Assembly: GCA_016787295.1 (NCBI GenBank)
Contig: JAEUUX010000120.1
Coordinates: 1 to 46,449, forward strand
Reading direction: 5' to 3'
DNA: 46,449 nucleotides
Source of the DNA: Chitinophagales bacterium
GTDB taxonomy: Bacteria > Bacteroidota > Bacteroidia > Chitinophagales > UBA2359
The notes below the pieces were generated by a model. That model saw only the letters and a list, made by a program, of their open reading frames with translations, was not told the origin of the DNA and did no database searches. The stretch's first letter is position 1, and each line of letters opens with the position of its first letter. This document shows, piece by piece, positions 17,698-26,642 of this stretch. Made by a program: the position numbers and the translations under genes.

Positions 17698-18354
17698 ATG
17701 CCATTAGACAAACACGGCATTGCACAGCGCATTGCTCAAGAATTACAAGACGGTTACTATGTTAACCTGGGCATTGGCATTCCGACGCTGGTTGCCAACT
17801 ATGTTCCCAAAGGTATGACCATTGTGCTACAGTCCGAAAATGGATTGTTGGGTATGGGTCCTTTTCCGACCGAAGCCGAAGTGGATCCCGACCTTATTAA
17901 TGCAGGCAAACAAACTGTAACGACTTTGGCGGGCAGTAGTTTTTTTAGTTCTGCCGAAAGTTTTGCGATGATTCGCGGACAACACGTCGATTTAACGGTT
18001 TTGGGAGCGATGGAAGTGTCGGACACGGGCGATATTGCTAACTGGAAAATTCCGGGAAAAATGGTTAAAGGCATGGGCGGGGCGATGGATTTGGTGGCGG
18101 GTACAGCCAATATTATCGTTGCGATGATGCACGTCAATAAGGCGGGCGAATCTAAATTGCTCAAAAAATGTACTTTGCCTTTGACGGGTGTTGCCTGTGT
18201 GCGCCGCATTGTAACGGAATTGGCAGTATTGGATATTACGCATGAAGGATTTTTATTGCTCGAACATGCGCCCGATGTGTCGGTGGAATATATCCAAAAT
18301 CATACGGAAGGACGTTTGGTGGTGTCGGAGGCTGTGCGTCCGATGCAACTCTAA
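17698..18354 (+). CDS. scoB: 3-oxoacid CoA-transferase subunit B
   Basis: 218 residues, normal for the beta subunit of succinyl-CoA:3-ketoacid CoA-transferase. The start is the ATG at 17698 ([16 protein letters not shown]). The characteristic [13 protein letters not shown] and the catalytic Glu in SENGLLGMG (E47) are present, as are [10 protein letters not shown] and the C-terminal [13 protein letters not shown]. The enzyme moves CoA between succinyl-CoA and acetoacetate in ketone-body or branched-chain catabolism. The alpha subunit, normally directly upstream, is absent; the neighbour is an Fn3 gene. The complex therefore depends on an unlinked scoA. A GC-rich dispersed repeat begins 24 nt beyond the stop. 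Confidence 0.93.
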   Translation: MPLDKHGIAQRIAQELQDGYYVNLGIGIPTLVANYVPKGMTIVLQSENGLLGMGPFPTEAEVDPDLINAGKQTVTTLAGSSFFSSAESFAMIRGQHVDLTVLGAMEVSDTGDIANWKIPGKMVKGMGGAMDLVAGTANIIVAMMHVNKAGESKLLKKCTLPLTGVACVRRIVTELAVLDITHEGFLLLEHAPDVSVEYIQNHTEGRLVVSEAVRPMQL

Positions 18355-18377
18355 AGGTTGGTGTGTGGCTATCTTGT

Positions 18378-18480
18378 GCGCGTTAGGGATTGGAAGGGTG
18401 GCGTTAGCCAGTGCGGAGAGCAACGCAGCACCGAAGCGGAGCGAAGCCCTGTAAAGCCCGACCCGCAGGGAAACGCCCAA
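18378..18480 (+). repeat. GC-rich dispersed element, copy 1
   Basis: About 103 bp, far richer in GC than its surroundings. It starts GCGCGTTAGGGAT and ends GACCCGCAGGGAAACGCCC, with GGCGTTAGCC and AGCAACGCAGCACC inside. It is about 90 percent identical to the inverted copy at 42075-42176. It lies downstream of scoB in the same direction as that gene. Confidence 0.85.
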
Positions 18481-18573
18481 AAAATAGCTATACCAAATTT
18501 ATGAATCATTTTTGTTAACAAATTGGATTTACCTACTTTTTTGTTGTCCAAATCTTTAGTTTTTTAAAAAATT

Positions 18574-20199
18574 ATGCGTCCTGTTGCTTTATTTTTTCTT
18601 TTATTGCTGGTTGTTAGCGGTTTCTTTGCCTGTTCGCATGATGGCGAGTCGGGTAAAGTTTTTTTTCGCTATAACGAAGCGGACAATATCACCTCGCTCG
18701 ACCCTGCTTTTGCACGCAATCGCATGAACCTTTGGGGAATTAATTTGCTGTTTAATGGTTTGGTGCAGGTTGATGACCAACTGCGGGTGCAGCCTTGCAT
18801 TGCCGAAAGGTGGGACGTGTCGCCCGATGGCAAAACATATACTTTCCATTTGCGGAAAGATGTGCGGTTCCATGACAGTTCTTTTTTTTCCGAAGGTAAA
18901 GGAAGAAAGGTGGTTGCGGCTGATTTTGTGTATAGTTTTGGGCGTATTTTGGACAAAGAAGTGGCTTCGACCGGCACTTGGTTGATTAGTAGTTATATCA
19001 AAAGTCCGCAAAATTTTGAAGCTCCTAACGATTCTACTTTTGTCATTCGTTTAGACCAAACTTGCCCTTTGTTGCTCAATATTTTGACGGTGCAATACTT
19101 TTGTGTTGTGCCGAAAGAGGTGGTGGAGCATTATGGCAAAGATTTTGGGCAAAATCCTGTTGGAACGGGCGCGTTTCGTTTTTTGAAATGGCAGATTGAC
19201 CAACAAATTATTTTGGTGAAAAACAATCATTATTTCGAACGCACCGCCTCGGGCGAACAAATGCCTTTTATCGATGGGGTGAAAATTACGTTTACTGCCG
19301 ACCGTCGCAACGAATATCTACAGTTTGAACAAGGGAAATTGGACGCTTTGTTTGATATTCACCCCACCTACAAAGATGATCTTTTGTTGGCAAATGGGCA
19401 GTTGCAACCGACTTGGGAAAAACGGATACAACTTTTGCGAACACCACAATTGTTGACCGAATATTTGGGCATACAGACTAATGATTCGCTACAAATTCAT
19501 CTTGCTCTCAAAAAACGCGAAGTGCGCCAAGCGATTAGTTATGCCATAGACCGAAAAAAAATGCTAACTTATTTGCGAAACAATATAGGTTATGCCGCTC
19601 ACGCGGGTTTTGTGCCAAACGGAATGCCTTCGTTCGATTCTATGCGGGTGCAAGGTTGCTCGTATAATCCCAAAAAAGCAAGCCAATTGCTCACCAAAGC
19701 AGGCTATCCCAACGGCAAAGGCATTAATCCAATTGTTATTGAAACGGTGGCTACTTATAAAGAAATGTGTTTGAGTATCCAAAAACAATTAGCCGAAGTG
19801 GGCATTCCGACCGAAATAGAAGTGAATGCGGCTCCCGCCATGCTCACCAAAAAGCGCAATTCGGGACAAGCGATGTTGTTTACAGGCTCGTGGCTCGCCG
19901 ATTTTCCTGATGCAGAAAACTATCTCGCTTGTTTTTATTCGCCCAATGGTGCGCCACCCAACTATACGCGGTTTAATAACTATCAATATGACTGTATTTA
20001 TAGACAAGCCTTGCAAGAAAACGATTCTACCAAACGTTATGACCTTTACAAACGTGCCGAAAATTTGTTGGTAGAAGAAATGCCTCTTGTGCCTATTTAT
20101 TATGGCGAAGTATTGCGTTTTGTGTCGAATAAAGTGCAACATTTGGGCAATAATCCACAAAATTTGTTGAACTTGAAACAAGTTAAAATTTTGCCATAA
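18574..20199 (+). CDS. Peptide-type ABC transporter substrate-binding lipoprotein
   Basis: 541 residues. A type II signal with Cys20 (LLVVSGFFAC) predicts a lipoprotein. The mature part is an SBP_bac_5 (OppA/DppA/NikA family) protein: NITSLDPAFARNRMNLWGIN, LVQVDDQLRVQPCIAERWDV, GKTYTFHLRKDVRFHDS, RQAISYAIDRKKML and GSWLADFPDAENYLACFYSP. These receptors bind oligopeptides, nickel or related solutes and hand them to ABC permeases. No permease or ATPase gene is nearby, so it works with an unlinked transporter or has a separate role. It is convergent with rpoC across the 20285-20322 terminator. Confidence 0.9.
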   Translation: MRPVALFFLLLLVVSGFFACSHDGESGKVFFRYNEADNITSLDPAFARNRMNLWGINLLFNGLVQVDDQLRVQPCIAERWDVSPDGKTYTFHLRKDVRFHDSSFFSEGKGRKVVAADFVYSFGRILDKEVASTGTWLISSYIKSPQNFEAPNDSTFVIRLDQTCPLLLNILTVQYFCVVPKEVVEHYGKDFGQNPVGTGAFRFLKWQIDQQIILVKNNHYFERTASGEQMPFIDGVKITFTADRRNEYLQFEQGKLDALFDIHPTYKDDLLLANGQLQPTWEKRIQLLRTPQLLTEYLGIQTNDSLQIHLALKKREVRQAISYAIDRKKMLTYLRNNIGYAAHAGFVPNGMPSFDSMRVQGCSYNPKKASQLLTKAGYPNGKGINPIVIETVATYKEMCLSIQKQLAEVGIPTEIEVNAAPAMLTKKRNSGQAMLFTGSWLADFPDAENYLACFYSPNGAPPNYTRFNNYQYDCIYRQALQENDSTKRYDLYKRAENLLVEEMPLVPIYYGEVLRFVSNKVQHLGNNPQNLLNLKQVKILP

Positions 20200-20284
20200 G
20201 GCTTGGCTATCTACATCGGAGTTTTTGAAACAATCCGATGTATAAATTCCGACAAAATAGTTAAAATAAAATGGTAGGATAATG

Positions 20285-20322
20285 AAAAAAGCCTCGAGTA
20301 TCATAGATACTCGAGGCTTTTT
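20285..20322. terminator. Bidirectional terminator between the SBP gene and rpoC
   Basis: Perfect 12-bp stem GCCTCGAGTATC / GATACTCGAGGC with a 3-nt loop, flanked by A6 on the left and T5 on the right, so it can terminate both convergent transcripts. A weaker 8-bp stem (ACATCGGA / TCCGATGT) lies at 20213-20241. Confidence 0.92.
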
Positions 20323-20342
20323 GTTATGTGGAAAAAGAACAT

Positions 20343-23300
20343 TTATCTGTGTTCGACTTCTATGTCGTGGAAAGCGCGGTGTCCTGTACCTGCGGGAATG
20401 AGGTGTCCAACAATAACGTTTTCTTTTAGACCGACAAGGTGGTCGACTTTGGCGTTGATGGAGGCTGTACTCAAAACTTTGGTGGTTTCTTGGAACGAAG
20501 CGGCTGAAATCCAGCTACCTGTACCCAATGAAGCACGGGTGATACCTTGCAATAAAGGACGAGCAGTGGCAGGCACGGCTTTTCGGCATTCTACTAAGGT
20601 TTTGTCGTTGCGGCGTAAATATGAGTTTTCTTCTCTCAATTGGCGCAAAGATACAATTTGTCCTTCTTTGAGGTTTCGCGATTCGCCGGCATTGGTGACA
20701 ACGCGTTTGTCATAGATTTTATCGTTTTCTTCCATAAAATCTAATTTATCGACGGGCAAACCTTCCATGAAGCGGGTGTCTCCTGCATCGATAATGGCTA
20801 CTTTTCGCATCATTTGGCGTACAATAACTTCGATGTGTTTGTCGTTGATACCAACCCCTTGCAGACGGTAAACTTCTTGTACTTCGTTGACCAAGTATTC
20901 TTGTACTGCAAATAGACCTTTGATGTTCAAGATGTCGGAAGGTGTAATGGCACCATCAGACAAGGGCATACCTGCTTTCACGAAGTCATTTTCTTGTACT
21001 AAGATGTGTTTAGACAATGGCACAAGATATTTGCGTTGTTCGCCTTCTTTGGGGGTTACGATAACTTCGCGATTACCACGTTTGATTTTACCAAAGGTCA
21101 CGGCACCGTCAACTTCTGATACAATAGCGGGATTGGAAGGGTTTCGGGCTTCGAAAAGCTCGGTTACACGTGGCAAACCGCCTGTGATGTCGCGTACTTT
21201 ACCCAAAGTACGTGGGATTTTGACCAAAGTTTGTCCGCGATACACCTCTTCTTCTTCCTCTACGCTGATGTGTGCGCCCACAGGAAGGTTGATATAGTGT
21301 TCTTCGCCCTCCAAATCGGTGATAATAATGGCTGCGATTTTGGTTTTATCTTTGCTTTCGATGATTACTTTTTCGCGGAAACCTGTTTGTTCGTCGGCTT
21401 CTTCGCGATACGTAATACCGTCTATGATGCTGTCAAAAGAAACCGTTCCTGCGTATTCTGATACGATAACGGCATTGTAGGGATCCCATTCGCAAATGGC
21501 ATCGCCTTTTTTGACCACATCTCCGTCTTTGACCAATAGGATTGAACCGTATGGGGCGTTGTTGGACACCAACTGACGACCATCGGTATCGATAATATGA
21601 ATTTCACCTGTACGACCGATAACGGTAATTTTTTCGCCGCCATCTTTGCTAGTATGCGAGGCTGTACGCACAAAATCGAACTTGATTTGACCATCAAATT
21701 TGGCTATTAATTTCGATTCGTTCGCAATTGTCGAGGCTTGACCACCTGTGTGGAAAGTACGCAAGGTTAACTGCGTTCCCGGTTCACCAATAGATTGTGC
21801 TGCTATAATACCTACTGCATCGCCGATTTGTGCCATACGGTTGTTGGCTAAGTTTCGACCATAGCATCTGACACACACACCACGTTTGGATTCACAAGTC
21901 AATACCGAGCGAATTTCTACGGTTTCGATACCTGTTTCTTGGTCAATAAGGCGTGCTAAGTCTTCGCTGATTTCGCCACCTGCTTCGATGAGCAATTCAC
22001 CTGTCAATGGGTCAACAACATCTTGCAATACCACACGTCCGAGGATACGGTCGTATAACGGCTCGATAACTTCTTCGTTGTCTTTCAATGCCGAAATTTC
22101 GATACCACGCAAAGTGCCACAGTCTTCTTCGGCAATAATAGCGTCTTGTGCTACATCGACCAAACGACGTGTCAAATAACCTGCATCGGCTGTTTTCAAA
22201 GCGGTATCCGCCAAACCTTTGCGCGCTCCGTGTGTAGAGATGAAGTATTCTAAGACCGATAAACCTTCTTTGAACGAAGCTAAGATGGGGTTTTCTACGA
22301 TTTCGGGACCTGACGAACCCGATTTTCGCGGTTTTGCCATCAAACCACGCAAACCAGCTAACTGCAAAATTTGCTGTTCAGAACCCCTTGCACCAGAGTG
22401 GAACATCATATATACAGGATTGAAACCTTGTCGGTCGGTTTCAAAACCTTTGATGAGTTTTGATTTGATACGAGTGCTTAGGCGTGTCCAAATATCAATT
22501 ACCTGATTATAGCGTTCGTTATTGGTTATCAAACCCATTTCGTAGTTACCTTCCACTTCTTCTACTTCTAGTTTGGCTTCACCAATCATATCGTATTTGT
22601 CGGAAGGTACTAATAGGTCTTTCAAACTGAAAGACAAGCCACCACGAAACGCCCAACGGAAGCCCATGTCTTTGATGTCGTCCAAGAATTTGGCGGCGCG
22701 GGCAATACCAACAATAGCGGTGATTTCGCCAATGACGCGTTTTAGGTTCTTTTTAGACAATAATTCATTGACATAACCTACTTTTTCTGGCACAACTTGG
22801 TTGAACAGTACGCGTCCAGTGGAAGTTTCCATCAATTTGGTTGCCAATGAACCGTCTTCTTGTCGTACAGCTACACGCACTTTGATAATAGCATGTAGGT
22901 CTAAGGCTTGTTCGTTGTAGGCAATAATGACTTCTTCGGGTGAATAGAACAATTTGCCTTCACCTTTTACCTTTTCGGTATCGGTGCTACGTTTTTGTTT
23001 GGTGATATAGTATAACCCCAATACCATGTCCTGCGACGGTAGTGCGATTGGCGTACCGTTTTGTGGGTGCAAGATGTTGTGGGCAGACAACATTAACAAT
23101 TGTGCTTCGAGGATAGCGGCGTTGCTCAATGGCACGTGAACCGCCATTTGGTCACCGTCAAAGTCGGCGTTGAACGCACTACACACCAAAGGGTGTAACT
23201 GAATTGCTTTGCCTTCTATCAAAGTGGGTTGAAACGCTTGGATAGACAAACGGTGGAGGGTTGGCGCACGGTTTAGCAATACGGGATGACCTCTCAATAC

Positions 23301-24581
23301 GTTTTCGAGAATATCCCACACTACGGGTTCTTTGCGGTCAACCAATTTTTTGGCAGATTTCACCGTTTTGACAATGCCACGCTCGATGAGTTTTCGGATA
23401 ATAAATGGTTTAAACAATTCGGCTGCCATATCTTTGGGCAAGCCGCATTCGTGCATTTTGAGGTGAGGTCCCACCACGATTACCGAACGACCAGAATAGT
23501 CAACCCTTTTACCCAATAGGTTTTGACGGAAACGACCTTGTTTGCCTTTCAATACATCGGACAAAGATTTGAGTGAACGCCCACCTTCTGCTTTAACGGC
23601 ATTGGATTTGCGGGAGTTGTCAAACAAGGAGTCGACGGCTTCTTGCAACATACGTTTTTCGTTGCGCAAAATCACCTCTGGAGCTTTGATTTCGATGAGA
23701 CGTTTTAGGCGGTTGTTGCGAATAATTACACGACGATAAAGGTCGTTCAAGTCGGAACTAGCAAAACGTCCGCCGTCCAAAGGCACTAATGGGCGCAATT
23801 CGGGTGGAATAACGGGCAAGTAATGCACAATCATCCATTCGGGACGGTTTTCGACGCGAGAATTGGCTTCGCGGAAAGCCTCCACAACGCTTAATCGTTT
23901 GAGAGCTTCGGCTTTACGCTGTTGCGAAGTTTCGTAGGCAGCGCTATGGCGAAGGGCATAAGATAAGTCGTCCAAATTGAGGCGTTTAAGCAAATCTTCT
24001 ATGGCTTCGGCACCCATTTTGGCGACAAATTTATTGGGGTCGGTATCGTCCAACAATTGGTTATCCTTTGGAAGACGGTCTAAGATATCGAGATAGTCGT
24101 CTTCGGTTAGGAGTTCGCCAACAGGCACGTCTTCATAAACACCATTTTGTATGACAATATATTTTTCATAGTAAATGATGCTTTCCAATTTTTTGGAGGA
24201 AATGCCCAATAAGTAACCAATTTTGTTGGGCAAGGATTTGAAATACCAGATATGAACAATGGGTACCACCAATTTGATGTGTCCCATGCGCTCGCGACGT
24301 ACTTTCTTTTCGGTCACTTCAACGCCGCAACGGTCACACACGATTCCTTTGTAGCGAATACGTTTGTATTTGCCACAATAGCATTCATAATCCTTAACAG
24401 GACCGAAAATGCGCTCACAAAACAACCCGTCGCGTTCGGGTTTGTAGGTACGGTAGTTAATGGTTTCGGGTTTTACTACCTCACCGTGTGAGCGTTCAAG
24501 AATAGCATCGGGTGAGGCTAAACAGACCGTAATGGTAGAGAAATTGCTGTTAACTTTACTTTCGCGTTTGAAAGGTGGCAT
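20343..24581 (-). CDS. rpoC: DNA-directed RNA polymerase subunit beta'
   Basis: 1412 residues, full length. The N-terminal zinc ribbon is [20 protein letters not shown], the catalytic Mg site is [22 protein letters not shown] precedes it, and a second cysteine cluster is [15 protein letters not shown]. The bridge-helix and trigger-loop region includes [16 protein letters not shown]. It forms the active-site cleft of RNA polymerase together with beta. The start codon is preceded by AAAGGAGGAAAG, a near-perfect Shine-Dalgarno, which is uncommon in this phylum. In this genome the gene does not follow rpoB directly: an ATPase/TOPRIM module intervenes, and no separate TAnnTTTG promoter is obvious in the 115-nt leader. 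rpoC is therefore probably transcribed through the module. Confidence 0.98.
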   Translation of the reverse strand: MPPFKRESKVNSNFSTITVCLASPDAILERSHGEVVKPETINYRTYKPERDGLFCERIFGPVKDYECYCGKYKRIRYKGIVCDRCGVEVTEKKVRRERMGHIKLVVPIVHIWYFKSLPNKIGYLLGISSKKLESIIYYEKYIVIQNGVYEDVPVGELLTEDDYLDILDRLPKDNQLLDDTDPNKFVAKMGAEAIEDLLKRLNLDDLSYALRHSAAYETSQQRKAEALKRLSVVEAFREANSRVENRPEWMIVHYLPVIPPELRPLVPLDGGRFASSDLNDLYRRVIIRNNRLKRLIEIKAPEVILRNEKRMLQEAVDSLFDNSRKSNAVKAEGGRSLKSLSDVLKGKQGRFRQNLLGKRVDYSGRSVIVVGPHLKMHECGLPKDMAAELFKPFIIRKLIERGIVKTVKSAKKLVDRKEPVVWDILENVLRGHPVLLNRAPTLHRLSIQAFQPTLIEGKAIQLHPLVCSAFNADFDGDQMAVHVPLSNAAILEAQLLMLSAHNILHPQNGTPIALPSQDMVLGLYYITKQKRSTDTEKVKGEGKLFYSPEEVIIAYNEQALDLHAIIKVRVAVRQEDGSLATKLMETSTGRVLFNQVVPEKVGYVNELLSKKNLKRVIGEITAIVGIARAAKFLDDIKDMGFRWAFRGGLSFSLKDLLVPSDKYDMIGEAKLEVEEVEGNYEMGLITNNERYNQVIDIWTRLSTRIKSKLIKGFETDRQGFNPVYMMFHSGARGSEQQILQLAGLRGLMAKPRKSGSSGPEIVENPILASFKEGLSVLEYFISTHGARKGLADTALKTADAGYLTRRLVDVAQDAIIAEEDCGTLRGIEISALKDNEEVIEPLYDRILGRVVLQDVVDPLTGELLIEAGGEISEDLARLIDQETGIETVEIRSVLTCESKRGVCVRCYGRNLANNRMAQIGDAVGIIAAQSIGEPGTQLTLRTFHTGGQASTIANESKLIAKFDGQIKFDFVRTASHTSKDGGEKITVIGRTGEIHIIDTDGRQLVSNNAPYGSILLVKDGDVVKKGDAICEWDPYNAVIVSEYAGTVSFDSIIDGITYREEADEQTGFREKVIIESKDKTKIAAIIITDLEGEEHYINLPVGAHISVEEEEEVYRGQTLVKIPRTLGKVRDITGGLPRVTELFEARNPSNPAIVSEVDGAVTFGKIKRGNREVIVTPKEGEQRKYLVPLSKHILVQENDFVKAGMPLSDGAITPSDILNIKGLFAVQEYLVNEVQEVYRLQGVGINDKHIEVIVRQMMRKVAIIDAGDTRFMEGLPVDKLDFMEENDKIYDKRVVTNAGESRNLKEGQIVSLRQLREENSYLRRNDKTLVECRKAVPATARPLLQGITRASLGTGSWISAASFQETTKVLSTASINAKVDHLVGLKENVIVGHLIPAGTGHRAFHDIEVEHR

Positions 24582-24583
24582 CT

Positions 24584-24595
24584 TTCCTCCTTTGG
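24584..24595 (-). promoter_or_regulatory. Strong Shine-Dalgarno of rpoC
   Basis: AAAGGAGGAAAG immediately before the rpoC ATG on the minus strand. Most genes in the window have no such sequence, so this site stands out and fixes the start. Confidence 0.75.
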
Positions 24596-24696
24596 TTTAT
24601 TGGGTGAAATAAAGTTTGTTTTTTGTAATAGCGGTTTTGGGTAGTTGTCTCTAATAAACTACGCAACAATTGCTGTGTACAACTTTGTTTATAGTG

Positions 24697-25383
24697 TTAT
24701 ATTTCTTTGCGTGTTTGTTCGCAAAATTGAACGAAATTCTTAAACGATGCGATGTGATTCGTTTTTTGATTTCGCAAAATCAGTTCTTGCAAAAAATATT
24801 CTTTTGTAACGGTTCCGGGACTTCTTTTGCTGTAAGAAACATTCCTTTCTGCTAAAAGTTCTTGCAAATAGCTTGAATGAAATACAGAAACCGAATCTCC
24901 AAAGTCGGGTAGTTTTCCCATCAATTCGGGGTCTTCTTTTTTTACATTGTAAAAAGCTACACATTCTCTCAAAAAATCGTTGCTGGGATTTTTTTTGAAA
25001 ATTTTGGGATTAGCCAAAAACCATGTTTCCAAACATCTATTTTGCACAATGATTTCAAACTTCGTGTTCGGATTTAGAGCAATATTTTCTTCTGCCATGA
25101 AATCCAAGACTTCTTGTTTACAAGCATCTATACTTTGCTCGTCTGCATCAAGGCAGATAACAAAATAGTCATAATTCCCTGCATTATTAATATCAATAAC
25201 ACAATTTCGCAAATGATTGTTAAGCAAAGACGGAAAACCATTGCCGCTAAAAATAAAATAATTGTTTTGAGCAACAGTATCAAAAGTTGTACTTCGTTGC
25301 AATTCAGGAACAAGATATGATAACCACTTCGGATAAACCTTCATCTCTATTCGTTTGCCTTCTACTAAGAAATAAATGTTCAT
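24697..25383 (-). CDS. TOPRIM-like protein, partner of the upstream ATPase
   Basis: 228 residues; I do not recognise a named family. The N-terminus IYFLVEGKRIEMKVYPKWL has the conserved Glu (E8) of a TOPRIM/OLD-type nuclease fold. YFVICLDADEQS (D79, D81) supplies the DxD motif, and EIIVQNRCLETWFLA resembles the E-x-W segment seen in DUF4276/RloB-type proteins. Together these suggest a metal-dependent nuclease. The ATG overlaps the ATPase stop by 4 nt (ATGA), so translation is probably coupled. The pair sits between rpoB and rpoC. ATPase plus TOPRIM-like effector is the architecture of OLD, PARIS (AriA/AriB) and RloAB/AbiL anti-phage systems; assignment to any of these is not proven. Confidence 0.65.
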   Translation of the reverse strand: MNIYFLVEGKRIEMKVYPKWLSYLVPELQRSTTFDTVAQNNYFIFSGNGFPSLLNNHLRNCVIDINNAGNYDYFVICLDADEQSIDACKQEVLDFMAEENIALNPNTKFEIIVQNRCLETWFLANPKIFKKNPSNDFLRECVAFYNVKKEDPELMGKLPDFGDSVSVFHSSYLQELLAERNVSYSKRSPGTVTKEYFLQELILRNQKTNHIASFKNFVQFCEQTRKEI

Positions 25384-26547
25384 AACTGTTCTTGTCCTGT
25401 TTGATATTCTTCTAATTGCAGCAATTGCATAAAAGCACTGTGTTTCGATTTTCCGATATTGAATTTACTAATATCGTGCGTTTTGATGATACCAGCATTG
25501 CGGGTCACCAACTTCCAATTATTGAAACCAATGGTATCAATAATATAAGGATGATGACTTGTCAGGATAAATTGTAATTGCCTCCTCGAAGCCAAAATAT
25601 CATGCGTAATTTCGTTTATGCAGTTGATACCCAAACTGTTCTCGAACTCATCAATAAGAAAAATAGTACCTTCGGAACACAAATACAATTCACTTAGCTG
25701 CATTAAGGAGCGGAACATTCCCGATGAAATTCGATTTTGACTTATCCAATCTTTCACACCTTTTTCTTTGATTTGGATAAAAGGGTAGTCTTTCAAGAAA
25801 TCGGGCATTTCTTTGTCTTTTGTCTCAAGTGGTGCAATTTTTATATCCTCAACTTGCGGAAAAATATCACTGAAACGTTGTTTGATAGTAGCAAGAGTTT
25901 TTTTGTCTGCTTTTGATAAAAAGAAAAACTTCAAGGGTGTTTCTAACTCACTTTCTTGTATTTTTTTTAAATTATTATACTTTTTCGTGAGTTTATTGGC
26001 ATTCAAAAAGCTAAAACTAAAACTAATGCCACCTCCGGCATTCACAGAATTAGAATGGTCTGCCAAGTATAATTTTTTAAATTCGTCATGAGCAGGTTTT
26101 ACTAATTCTTCTTCTTTAAGCAGGCTCAAGATACTTTCTTGTTGTGATAATCTAATGGTAGGTTGTCCGTTGAAAATTATTTTTTTCAGCGGTTCTGTCA
26201 ATAATTAAATTGCCGTCTAACCATAATTTTTCGAAAACAATTTTTGGTTTATCTTTTTTATCTTCATCACTATCGCTTTCATTGTCGAAAAAAATAGCAA
26301 TTCCTTTGTTTTCAAACTCGCCCTGCCAAATGTATTTTTGTTTGTCAAGCGTTTCGAATTCGACATACCAAGCCACACCATTGGCAGATTTTCCTTCTGT
26401 AATTTTCTTTAAACCCATTAAAGCACCCAAAATTTGCGTTTTGCCAACTCCTGATGCACCAACTAAAAGCGTAAGTTTGTTGAGTGAAAGTTCTTCTAAA
26501 CGCCACTCTAAGGATTTGTCTTCAAATTGAAATTTTGAAATTTTCAT
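25380..26547 (-). pseudogene. ABC-type/AAA15-like ATPase, split by a frameshift in an A7 run
   Basis: Two frames together encode a protein of about 389 residues. The first (ATG at 26547, to about 26180) has KLTLLVGASGVGKTQIL with a Walker A (residues 30-37). The second (to 25380) has the ABC-like signature RISSGMFR, Walker B TIFLIDEFEN and H-loop LTSHHPYIID. Such ATPases are SMC/OLD-like dimers. The frame is lost at seven As (minus strand; plus-strand T7 at 26180-26186). Six As would join EK directly to IIFNGQPTIRLS; as written, the first frame stops after about 14 more residues. The second frame has no ATG at its beginning (only TTG). This may be a real lesion, a homopolymer sequencing error, or a site rescued by transcriptional slippage. 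The downstream TOPRIM gene overlaps the stop by 4 nt. Confidence 0.75.
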
Positions 26548-26580
26548 AGGTTTAAACTATTTTGTTTGTTAACCAAGCCA

Positions 26581-26618
26581 GCAAGCATTGGGCAAAGCGT
26601 TATTTACCCAATGCTTGC
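26581..26618 (-). promoter_or_regulatory. Perfect 12-bp hairpin between rpoB and the ATPase module
   Basis: GCAAGCATTGGG (26581-26592) and its complement (26607-26618) flank a 14-nt loop. On the minus strand no U-tract follows, so it is not a standard terminator. It may be a processing site, an attenuator that lowers module expression, or a protein-binding site. It lies 25 nt after the rpoB stop and 33 nt before the ATPase start. Confidence 0.6.
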
Positions 26619-26642
26619 AATATATGTTGGTCAAAAATTGCA

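Noticed and set aside
18378-18480. Short ORFs in the GC-rich element (ALASAESNAAP-type)
   Set aside because: The same peptides arise in unrelated contexts from a non-coding repeat and in both orientations.
26176-26190. Programmed -1 ribosomal frameshift in the ATPase
   Set aside because: A -1 shift at the A7 run meets TAA at once; only the +1 or equivalent one-base loss restores the frame.
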